A stretch of 64,000 bases of DNA from Lingula anatina (lineage: Eukaryota > Brachiopoda > Lingulata > Lingulida > Lingulidae). Positions 40,101-52,638 of the stretch are shown here, one piece after another (positions within the stretch are counted from its first letter, which is position 1; each line of letters opens with the position of its first letter). The translations under genes and the position numbers were made by a program. The stretch lies in contig NW_019775092.1 of assembly GCF_001039355.2 (NCBI RefSeq), positions 238,067 to 302,066 of the forward strand. Direction: 5' to 3'. A model generated the notes under the pieces. It was given only the letters and a program-made list of their open reading frames with translations, was not told where the DNA came from and did not search any database.

Positions 40101-43100
40101 ATAAATAAAAAGAGTATGATGCTTAAATAAAACATGGGGGAGAGAAAACACGTAGAACACGCATACAGCCAAGCTGGGTAATTTAATTGTAGCAACTTGG
40201 TAGTCGACCAGTGTTTTTTACCCGTCCTTCCTCCAAATCCCGCGAGATCTCACTTGATTTTACGCAAAATCGCGATACTTTAGCTATCCTGGATGACTCC
40301 CATTGGTTGAGAGGAAATGAGTCTATTAACAGTGTGTTCCTTACTGACCTTGTTTGGTGTGCTTTTAATTCTTCATATAGATAAACTAAAAAAGAAAAAT
40401 ATGGGAAGCGATTCACTGACTTTTTTCTTTTGAAAAAATGATGTTTTTGTTGTTTGTTTGCCTGTCTTTTCCCTTGCATGTCAAATAAAGTGTAATGTTC
40501 TTTTTCCGCTTTCAGTGAGAAATGAAATGCCTAGTGTCGAATTGTTTCGCATATTTTTCTGGGCAATTGCATAGGCGTTTCTGGTCACAGAAAACTGCCA
40601 AAACAAGGTGAAATTAAGCGCACTTAACTCTTACACATTTTCAAATAAAATCACGAAATATTTTGACATTCTGTATTTGAAGCATTCAATCTGACAATAA
40701 GAAAAGAATGATTATACACATTACACGTTAAATACGACAAAACGATTGTATTTCCACCAAAACGGCCTTTTGTTTTACACGTTTGTAGCACTTTTCCTCG
40801 GCTGGACTAAATAAAGTATAAAACTTAAAAAAAGAATAACACAAAGCATTTTAGCGAATATATGCACTGGTTTGGTATGACGTGACATAAAGTTTATTCT
40901 TAGACTAATTATACCAGTACACATAATCAAAGGTCTGTTTATGATCGTCTTGCTGAAAGATTATATTGAGAAAAGCATTAGGTTATAGCGTAGGGTGGTC
41001 TAGTAATGGTAGAGGAGGGGGGGGGCTTGGCATTCCTGCTCCTTTCCGTGCCAGTTTCTTTTCATAAAGCACCTCTCTATTATACTATAATATACCACCG
41101 TGCGTTTTCACTTTGCTTCATGTCTGTGTGTGGTTCATAATGCTTTGCCTAAAGCTAGGTCACCTTTGATATGAGCACGACCATTGTACATCCAGCTCGC
41201 CAGCAAATCTCTCTGGAATCTTTTAATAGAGTTACATGGTTGAGATATCTTTGAAATCGTTAAGCAGTTCTTAAATGAAGACCCTTTTGAACGCGTCTTT
41301 TATACTGCGTCTTCTTTTCATTCTGTTGTTCGCGCCACTTACGGCCCCCATTCTGTTCTCTCTCAGACGGGGGTGATTCAGCGTGATGGCTGAAAAAGAG
41401 AAACCCACCCAGCCTTGCCTGATGCCATGAAAAAGTTCAAATAAGCGAAAAATAGGAGGAATGGTACCTTGTAAAGCGATTCACTCACGCGCCAGACCTG
41501 TCACTTCGTGGAACGTCACCGAACTGGCAGCGCGCGCGGCGTGATAGGCCTTCCTCTGTTCTAGCGTCTGTCCTCGCGTTCTCCGCGCTCTGTGCGTGTT
41601 CCTGCTTTGCGCGTTGACGAAGACAGAGTTACGTTGTTTTGACAGTTTTTGACATCAAATCTTGATATCGGTTTCCATGTAGAGATATGAGGGTAATTGG
41701 TGTTTAGGAACGCTACCTGTATCACTGACAACTCCCGCTTAACATCACGACACCTCGTTCTTCCCAGCATTGTCCAGTATGAATTGAAACTTGCAAAAAG
41801 AACACTAACTAATTTTCTTCCAAATCCTGTGGATCGAGTTGTTCCTGCGTGCATCTTTGGTCGCATTGTAACAAAACGCTATGTCTGGGACCAGAATGAA
41901 ACGCAAATGCATGAATGAAAACAAAAAAGAACAGCAAAAGGCTCACTATAAATCTGTCGCTTCGTTTCCTGATATCACCATCAAAATATATATCAGATTC
42001 TTTTCTCAGACTGATGCTCGTCTGTTTTTTTTTTATCTGTGACTGATTGATGGACTATAACAAGCTGAGTGAGTTAAAACTTTACGGTGTAATTGCTCTC
42101 AATATAGCCATATATACACTTAATTCACACTTTGTAGACCTTGGACAAAAAAGGTCATTCGGTGCAGAGTAAGAATGGCGAGCACGAACATTTCTACCTC
42201 ATACGCGGAGTTTGGAATGCCAAAAGTTCAGCCAACAATGTGAAGATGCTCCGTGTCACGAGGTCTATTACGTCATAACGCTGACTACGTGATGTACGTC
42301 TCATGTTTTAGAGACACAGACAGACAGCGACCCAGCGTTGTGTTGTCATTTGCCAGGGTTTTGCGTGCTTGGGGGGGGGGGGGGGAGGGTATGCTGCAAA
42401 GAGCATTTTACAATTTGGAAATTAAAGAGACAGTAACATATACATGGAGTCCATATATGCATTTACAAATTGACATTGGAAGGCGTGGGTTTTTTATTTG
42501 ATCGTACGTATAAGAAGAGATTGCAGAGAGCGAGAAAATTATGATATATATTGATTGTTGAAAGGATTGTGGAGAAAAAGAGGGAGGAAACAAAGTAAGA
42601 CAGGTAGAGAGAAAGAGATTCCACCAGACGATGTTGATCAAAACCAATCTACTACATTACTTCATTTAAACACTACCTTAAAATGACAAAAGAAAGACCA
42701 TTAATAAAAACACCTTCTCCATAAAAAGTTCCATCCATTACAGTTTGTGTAACTTTGATATCCATTTTAGATGTTTTGAGCCCTATAAAAAAGTGGTTGA
42801 GCATAACAGTCCACTTACATAAAGTACACCCCTCCCAGGAATTCTCCTTAACAGCCGTATGCGGTAGACTAGATCTGGTTATAAAAATACAACATTTACT
42901 TCACTGTGAGTGGATTATTCACATTTTGTGGGTTCGATTTGACGTGTGTCTGTCAGCGACCTCGAGAATGCCACTCTCTAAGATGTCACAACATTACGCC
43001 GAGAACGCTGAAGGATTTTGTTTCTCCTTTAAAAAAACACGTGGCCGACGGCACGGTCAAATTGCGGCTGATCTTTCACCCCGGCCAGCTTGAAATTTTT

Positions 43101-46100
43101 TCTTATCAAAACAAAAACAAAACATAATGATTTCCTTTTATAAACAAATAGATTTATAGCTGTTGTGCTTCAGCTTGAAATTTTTTCTTATCAAAACAAA
43201 AACAAAATATTATTATTTCCTTTTATAAACAAATAGGTTAATTGGTGTTGTGCTGCATAAAAAAGTTAAACATTACTCGTTCTGTTTGTGCAGGTACACG
43301 CGTTTGTGTGTATGTGTATGTGCGTTTATACCAATATACGTGCATTTGTGCTCACGCTAAATATTAAAACAAATTATAACGGAAACAGAGAAATTGTTTT
43401 TATGTAAGCGTTCTCTTAAACATTACAAATACAATTTGGTGTGCAATTAATGTCTGAAGTTCAAACACAGGTATAATAAATGTTGGGATTCTGTTGCAGT
43501 TTGTCTATCTACTGAAGTGGAGAAGGGTAATAATGCATGAGTCGATAAAAAAATAGCGCCGTTAAAACAACGACGAGCGTTCGTGAACGTGCTTGCCCAA
43601 CGAGATCCCAGCTGGTATCCAAGCTGCTGCTGCACAACAAGCTGTTTTTCTCTTGGCCTAATGTCTCATGGCGTTCACGTAAAACAACCGTGCTACTACT
43701 ACTATTCGAGCTTACGAGTTTTTGAGTCAAGAATTTTTCCTGAGTTATCATGTTTGAATTATAATAAACTGTATCTGTAACTTAAAGTTCCCCAGCTTTT
43801 CAATGGATTAAAAACAGTTAAATAAAATAATAATAATGATTAATTAAATCGCTTTACAAAATTATTTAAAATTAGTAAAATTAAAACGACAAATACACTA
43901 AAATCAGTCACATAAATAAGATTCAGTAAAAAAGAAAAACAAAAGAAATTATTTAGAACCAAAACATAGAAATGAAAATAAAAAATAATGATGTTGTGAT
44001 AAAGTTACAAGTTATTCTAAACATAAAGATTAATTAATTTAACTATATATTGGACGAATTTTAGAATACCCTGATTTGACTGAATTCCACTGGATAAGGA
44101 TTCCTTGGTTTCAGTGTTAGCAACAAAAATTATGGCCAATCGCTATCAGGGTTACGTCTATAATCACTTTATTGCCCAATCATTACGACGAGTCGTTTTT
44201 TTAACCAATCAATACGAGTGTTACGTCGATTGTACTTTCATTGTCCTATCAAAAGATCCTTACGTTTTATTGTACGTCCTGTCAAAAATGATGTTACGTC
44301 TGTGGTTGGTGAATTACGTCATCTGTCACTTTGTCGTCAAAACGAAATACATTTTGATTATTTATTGTCCTCTTAAGTGATTGTCACTTCGATTGTTGTT
44401 TATTCACCCAATCATTGTACGTCAGTTGCCGTTCTTGTTACAAGATAATCAACGTCACATTGGTTATTGTTCATTGTCCAATCACGGTTAGCGTTTCAAT
44501 ACTTATTGTTTCTTGTCCAACCACAATCAAAGATGTTTGTGATTTAAATATTACGATGGCAACTTTTTCTTTTTCACCAAAATTTCATCCTTATTTCAGC
44601 GAGTCGAGAGGCAGCATTTGTGAACGCTATATCTGCGGCAGGAGTTACATGGTCCATCAGCCGAGCGTGCCGAGACGGGGAGCTCCGTAAGTGCGGCTGT
44701 AGCGGGGCTCTGCGCCCGAAGACCCTACACAGAGACTGGATATGGGGCGGGTGCGGGGATAACCTCGTGTACGGATACAACTTAGCCACGGGGTTCGTGG
44801 ATATACGAGAACGGGAAATGAACCATCCGAGATTCTCGAAAGAGCTGGCGAGAATGCTGATGAACTTGCAGAATAATGAAGCCGGTAGAAGGGTAAGTAA
44901 AATAAACTTTATTACTATTAGCATAATAATTGGTTATACCTCTTTGGTATTATTATGCAAGTAAGTTCGTCCATATCTATATCTAAAACTATAAATTTTA
45001 CTGTGAAATAGACATTCCTTCTCAAAACGAGAAATAGACATTACATTCACATAAAAATTTACACAAAAAAGTACATTGATTTGTTCTGATTCGATTTTTT
45101 TTATCTGAAAAAGAAATTCGGCATTCGTTTCAGCGTTAGATATACACAGATAAAATATATCATCAATCCAGTAATGTCGTATATCTTAAATAGTAAGAAC
45201 TGGGAGTGGCTACAATTCTAGTTTTACTCCGTGACACGGTCAGGAATGGTCAGTTACGGATAAAGACATATTTGGCCGACATCCAATCAATCACATCTGT
45301 AGACGTCCGCGTATGAGTTCATTTGAGAAGCGTCCGGTAAAATATATTTGTAAACATGAGGGCCAAGGTATTAGTTTGTCCGTCAATAACAGGATCGGAG
45401 TAATGCCTGATGGCTGTATTAAGAAGTTAATGAGTTTTAGCTGTGAAATCGTAGCCGAAGGCCCTTAGGCGGAGGTGTAAGTGAGACAGAAATGAGCCCT
45501 GACACGTACGTCTAGGGCTCACGACGTCGGCTGACTGTGACAACTCACGTTAACATGAACGCTTCATTTTTCAATGAAGCAGACGACAGTTGACAGAGAC
45601 TAACAAAAAGGCGCCAATCTTGATCGTCTGCCGTGAGCGTTCTTCGGTGTACCTAGGATCTAACATGTGAGCAAAGTGGTGACGGGCCCATCACTAAGAA
45701 AGGGCCTTCGCTCTTTCTTGGCTTAATTATTTCCAAGCATAAAATGTAAAGACCTAAAACATAATTAAAATCCAACGTTTTCATTTTAGAAAGGAAGGAG
45801 GATATTGTGCCCTCTCTAATCATATACTCCGACAACCGTAACTACCCATTCCTTTTAAAAATAAAAAATGGCGAGCAGATTTGTAACATTTCGTCTTTGA
45901 GTGAGACAATCTTAAGGTGAGATAGCTGAAAAAGAATCGAGACAAAATAAATAGAAAAATGTCCCAAGTGATGTTGATTAAAGAAAACTAAGAAAACCAA
46001 TGATAAGAATCAGGTGTAAATTTAAAAAAAAATATCGTTGGTCACCAAACAAGACTCATACAGTTGTTTGGGGAGTGACAATTTGTATGGAATGAAAATT

Positions 46101-46871
46101 TTGGTAACGATACAGACTGAAGTCTTTGGTTATAGGCGCACCAGAATTTGGCTGAAGAACTACTCTCAAAATAACTGAAACTTTTCTAACAATTCTCCTG
46201 GCAACAGTCGACATAACATTGCCGCAACCGGTTTTTGTCAACTTTTCCTCAGTTCAATCTTTGTGGGCCAACTTTTGTATAAACCCCATAGTTTCAACAA
46301 TTTGAAACAAAAGTTTCAATTCCATCTCAGTAAAACATAGGTGTTTACTCACCGGAAGTGGAAAACTGTTGTCGTAAATCGTCCGCCATTGGGCGTAGCA
46401 GCACGGGTGATTGTTGTGTACATTTGCAGCAGTTGTCCTCCATTCAAAACCTTTCAAATTCATGTTGTCCTCGTGCATCAACAGGTGTGAGAGACCCTAA
46501 ACAAAAAACTAAGTGGTTAAGTTTGACGTTTTAAGAGTATTTTAATTAGATAATGCCTCGGGAGGACGTTAGTCTCGTATTTGTTTCAAAAATCGCTCGT
46601 GTCATCAGCGCTAATGTAACCATGTGGTTTCTAGGCTCCCGGAAGCCGTGTGTTCAGTTTGGCTCTTCAGGAAATCTAATTAAAGTTTATATATATACAA
46701 TTGTAGCATAGAATTTTTCTTTCCCAAAATATCTAGAAACGCTTATGTATACTCTTTTGAATAAATGAATGAATGAATGAATTAATATATTGAATCGTCA
46801 TTGCATAAAAATTCTGGAAGTTGGCTCCCCATGCCTTGAAATGTCTTTGGTGTAATTAATGTCTGGCTGGT

Positions 46872-46906
<35 letters not shown>

Positions 46907-49900
46907 TCTGTATAGAAAAAACACCCGGCCATGACCTTTCAACAAGTCCCATCAGTTACTTTCATCTATAGGTTATCAGGACCAAAGCGGCCTACACTAA
47001 TAATAAAACATCGCAGAAAGACAACTCATCAAAGAGGACAAAGACGCTTTGATTTTATTGTTTCAAAACAGGAAGGAAAATAACCTGCCACTAACAAAGC
47101 AAACCAAAACCTTTAAAACCACTGACTTTTTTATTTGACTTTATTTCATCGTACAAAATGTAACGCCAAACGCTGTCAGTCAAAAGCAAATATAACTTTC
47201 TAGACGAATGTTCAGACTTGTTTTAATTTCAGACCGGTTCGGGTCTAAAGCGCGTAAGCAGACGACCTCTCTCCATTGCAAATTTTATAATAAAGTGCAA
47301 TTGGATATGTCTATGCGACCGGCGTCAATACAGCAATATCCTACTTCACTAAAAACATCCAACGCATTGTAAAATCTTTCAGTCAAATGCTGACGTGATT
47401 TGGACCTTACCGGTTTTGGTCTAAGCCAAGTCCAAACGGGACATTTGACAATTTAAGGACAGGAAGGTACGGGAATAAAATTCTCATAATTTTCTCCATC
47501 AGCGGTGTGTGGCCGTTGAAGCTGATCGTACCGCCATTGTGTGACATTATTTGTGGCTGTAACAAAAGTGTATGGAAACCATTGTTCCTGTCCCTCGATC
47601 AATCTCGGTAATAACTCATATCGCTGTCCCCGTAATGAAAAACTGTGGTTTTAGTGGGCAGGAGGTCCCTCTGCGAGCGGGACCCCGTAGGAGAGGGGGA
47701 CTCCCTCGGGAATTCCAAGGTCTAACGAGCACATCTGCCCCGCTATGCTCGCTCTGGGCACTTATTATGCGTTTTGTACGCAATTTCACCCGTCGGTTCC
47801 CTTTGTAATGATTGTGATAAATTACAGTGATTTTAAAAGACGTTACATTTGCCGCAGGGTTTGTACTTCAAGCTATAAATAGGGCACATGTACGGTTGAC
47901 ATGCAGACTGCTCTGAGACTGTTTTACAAGTGAAACGAAAACTAAAGATCTAGACAAATGATCATGTTTTCTGTATTTATATTCTCTTATTGATTATAGA
48001 TTAATCAACGTATATGTGTTTTTGATATCTTGTTTTTGAAATATAGCATCCATATTTAAGGATTCAAGCACGTCTTGGTGGTTTATTTTTAGTATCGACA
48101 AATCGTTCTTTAGAAAACTAATACTTGAATCATAAGTGAAAAAATAATCACAAAATTACCCCTGTCAGTTTACATCTATCTGAGTATCAATTTCAAAAGC
48201 AGACAGGCGACTGCCAGGGAAGATTGGGTCCTGCTTTAGAATTCGATGCCATTTTTAAACGTGTGACATCAGGGAGGCAAAAACTTCCTTCAGATATGAC
48301 ACGTTCTACGCACGACAAAGAGGCAAGATGATCGGTTAACAAACCTCACCCCCGATTCTCCCACATATTTTCCTTACATAAGCCATTATAAGACCTCAGT
48401 CAGTTTTGTTGGATGTTTCCCTTCGTTAGGTCCGATTGTTCTTTTAAGTGCGCAATATGATAGAGCTCCGCGCACACAATGTGCGCAGGGACCCGTATGT
48501 AGGAGGTGACAGCCGCGTGGCATGTCGTAAAAAGCCGTGTCGTTCTAGGTGAGGAGATTTTATGAGCTTGCCCCTGGGCTGAGATCTATATGATTATTTT
48601 GATTCAGGTCGAAATAAGAGGTGATGTGAGCTCGTCTCAGGGATCAGAGAGCGAGGAAAGTGGTTTGCACTCGTTAAGACCGTGGTCTACTGCTTTACGT
48701 GAGAGGTACATGTACCTTCCAGAGCCAGCGTTTTTTACCCTCCTNNNNNNNNNNNNNNNNNNNNNNNNNNNNNNNNNNNNNNNNNNNNNNNNNNNNNNNN
48801 NNNNNNNNNNNNNNNNNNNNNNNNNNNNNNNNNNNNNNNNNNNNNNNNNNNNNGACACCCCAACCCTCGCCCCCATCACATAAATACTTGTTATCATAAA
48901 TCCAAGGTTCCAATAACGTGCTTTTAGCTAATCTTTGATTTACTTAAAAACGTTTTTTTTATATATAATTTGTTCATAAACTTTTGTGGTCATACTTCTT
49001 GGCGACGGCCATATTGCCGTAAAAGAAAAACTGCATACCGCACAGTCCGTCCAGCTATCTGTGTTACCCTGCGGTAGAAAATTATTTAAATTACACCGTA
49101 AGCCCCAGGAGGAAACGGAAAATTGAGCCAGCTAACTTTCTGATTACTACCTCGAAAACTGATCGGTATATTTCGTGATGTCGTTCACTTATGTGGCTGC
49201 TTCATTCCTCTGGGTACTTATGTGACATTCTGCTTGTAATCTGTTATGTTCACTTTATGGGGTGACTACATTTGATGTTCATTTAAAATCTTTTTAGAAT
49301 TAATGGCAACTCAGACAGTTGTGGGAAGTTATGGGAGCCATTCTCTATTTTTCTCTCCCCCCCCCCCACACACATGCATACGCACGCAAACGTGTATATC
49401 CATGTACACATAAACGCGCGCACACATACAGGCAGACACGTACAGAATGCAAAGTCCCTTCGTGTTCAACTTCCCATACCCCCAGTAGATTGCACTCAAG
49501 TCCATAGAAGTGCTTACAAAATGGGATATTTGCCCATACGAAATCATTAAAGCTGAAATAGTTCCGCAAAGCGCATATTATCATTTACAGAATGATCGCC
49601 ATTCCTCCGCACGCCTTATAACGATCACCTGTCCTCGTGATTGAGTTCTGGATACGGCCTAATGTCCCTTTAAGTATGGGTTATATAAGAACGCTTTGAT
49701 CCCCGGTGTTGATGGCACAAACAGGTGTTGTAAGAGTCGTGTCGGCGTTCATGTAATAGAGAGATACCTGTGATTGAAATGCCTGTTAGATCACACTGGC
49801 CCAGTGAAACCCCAATGATGGAGTTAAAATTAATGGCTGAATTGTCCTTCAGGTGTACTGAGTAGGCCTTGCCCATTATTAGCTGGACGCACCTGTTTGC

Positions 49901-52596
49901 TACGGCGTTATGTCACTCCTCAAAATGCTAATATCTGTTGTTAAATATGTTACAAACATTATCAGTATAACAAACGTACAATGATCAATAAAAATGATAA
50001 TAATAAAAATTTATTTAAAGGGGGTAAAACATGTTTAGAGTATACACTTATTTTACATATGGCCCTCATCATCGATATGTGCTGAATTATTTGATTTCCG
50101 CCTCGTGTATACAACTTTTTGGTTTATTTCTGATATGAGTTTTGCTTTCAAAGTGACTCAGAAAACTGTGACTCGATAGCAACCGTTTTACATCGAACTT
50201 GTAATTTAGAATGTATTTCTCATATGTATGATTTTATGACGCTGTATTGTTCTGCGTACTTTCAGAAATTCCCCAAATGACATTTAAATATGCGATCAGT
50301 ATAAGGTACTAAAAATCTCTCAATAATATTTAATTTTGATGAAGAGTTAATATAGAAAATGGTATACGCGTACGTACAGTTATCTTGGCTGCATTTTTGT
50401 GTTGTTTACGCATTCGTCCATGAGAAAATTACAGAACAAAAACTAACAAGTGTAGATTTATTTATGTCTTTGGCCGGCAATGAACTCTTGGACATCCTGG
50501 TACATGTAGTCGCATGGAAGCTGGCAAAATGACGGCAATCTTGGCTTTGCGGTTATGCAATGCATAGATATATATATACACAGTATCACTTCTCTGTTCA
50601 TGTGTTTCAAATGTAAGCGAAGTGGCTTTTCAGAAAAGGTAAAATACATCTGTTTTTACTTTTCCAATGTGATACAATCACATCCGAATGCAGTTATCGG
50701 TGTTACTTTAGCGTAAACCAAATTAGAACAGATAAAAGAGTCGGTGTGTATCAAATCCAAAAGATATACTTTATAAGATCCACCAACACAAGGAAACTAT
50801 TTATTGGTTGCCAAAGGTTAAGCATATTATAGAGTGTTTTATAATCTAGTTTACATGGATTATTTTTCGCATACAACATAAAATTAATATCATCCTTCCA
50901 AAATGAGATTCAGTCTATATCGATCTCACTTTGTTACCCTTTCCAAAGTTTCTCCATCACGCTCTAATGGCCGTTGAAATAATTTAACGTCTCGTTTGCT
51001 AAGACATTAGCGTCTGTATTAAGGCATTCTGTTTTAATTTTCCCTTTCTTTGAACCTGTCATCGGCTGGCAAACTATCGGTGTAAAAATACTAGTAGGGT
51101 GCGTTCCAGTAACGAGAAAAGCTAGCGGGACGTAAAAACAAGGAAACACGGGACTTGGCAAGCAATTTACCGAATTTTCTACCGTGCCGCTCTAGAACGT
51201 GACTGTTTCACCTTGGTTAAATTTGCGTGAGAATGTTTAGGAGAGAGGAGATTGTTTCTTGAGATGTGATTCAGTCTTTCCTCCGTATTATGTTCTTCAG
51301 TCATCGGAACTTGGCATGCTGGTATATAGGAACCCAAATAAACCATCCACATCTTTGGAAGTTATTAATCACACATAAACACACACACACACAAAAACAT
51401 ACCCATCGTTTCATGTACTTTCCTTATGTTGATTTCTTTTACAAGAAATTTGATATGTGATTTGAGATATAATTAAACATGGCAAATATAATTTAGTATT
51501 GCTAATATCAGTCGACATATACTTTAATTTTTTCGTCTTTCTGGTCAATTTCTGATCCGTCTCTCGTGATAGTCACGCTAACGAATACCAAGACAAATTC
51601 ATCAAATAAGTTTCAGAAAAAGTTCCAGTTTCGCGTTACCCATTCCTAAGATTCAGCTGCCTTGACGATGAATTTTCCCGACATTTGATGTAAAACATGA
51701 AACTCTGGTTTCTAAAAATGAAAACCTGCGTTTGCTTAGAATACTTCTGATTCCGATTGAGACCCCACGGACCAAGAACACTAGGAACTGCTTGTTATGT
51801 TCAGTGTTTAGGAAGTTGAAGCAGACGTCGTCTTCAAATGGGACGACACACTGCGGCACAACGAATTCATTGTACATGGCAAGTGAAAACCAACACAGCA
51901 TGCTGAGGAAATGATACGTTTATCCCCATCTGAAACCAGGCGAACACGAAATCTATTAGAGAAAAAAGATGAAATAATTCCCCTGTCTTGTAGTTGCCAT
52001 CGAGTTTCATTGAATTGTGCTTGTTTAGTTCTACGTATAGGTTCTTCGGCCAGCGAAATGGGGTGATTCTCTAACTGGGTTATAACAGCCAGAGCGGGTG
52101 TACTTTGCAACGCGGTGGCACAAAAATATCCAAAATTCACACCAAAAGTATTCCGTTGCAAAGCATTTCGAGGGCATAATTATATCAAGCATAAATTTGT
52201 TAATTTATCCACGCTTAAGTATTAAAAGCCTCTTCTTACACCTGCTTTAGTATACTATGATACCAATAGCGCCCCAACCCTCCATATGTGCCCCACCCAC
52301 TCTGTCGATGCCCCACCCCCCTTTGGCGCCCTCCCCCTCCATGCCCTCCCCGCCCTCGCCCCGCCAGCCACCCACCCATCCAGCGGGTCCCCCTCTCGCT
52401 CCAACACACACCTTCCCCAGCAAAAACTGCGCATTAAAACTGCTGTCGGGTATTAGTGTCAGGGGAGCGCTGAAAGAAAACTAATTTGTCGCCTCACCTC
52501 TCTCACCCCGATCACGTGCAATGAACCCTAAAGTTAGCTGTGGTTAATTTCCCTACTGGAACTCTTCAGGGGGAAATAGCCAGAGATCTACTGGTC

Positions 52597-52638
<42 letters not shown>

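Larger units (their letters stand above)
35660..44599 (+). other. Wnt5 intron 2 (about 8.9 kb)
   Basis: Phase-1 intron, donor GTGAGG, acceptor TTATTTCAG. Contents noted: a G-run at 36322-36337, CT repeats at 37121-37151, GT repeats at about 39630-39658, a CpG-rich patch near 41480-41600, a G-run at 42371-42385, an 85-bp tandem duplication at 43086-43254, and a CCAAT/ACGTC motif array at 44130-44530. No coding sequence seen. Confidence 0.85.

Noticed and set aside
44574-44924. 116-codon minus-strand frame over Wnt5 exon 3
   Set aside because: Antisense shadow of a confidently assigned exon.
52257-52484. Pro-rich 75-codon frame in Wnt5 intron 3
   Set aside because: Generated by a C-rich low-complexity stretch, no domain or splice context.
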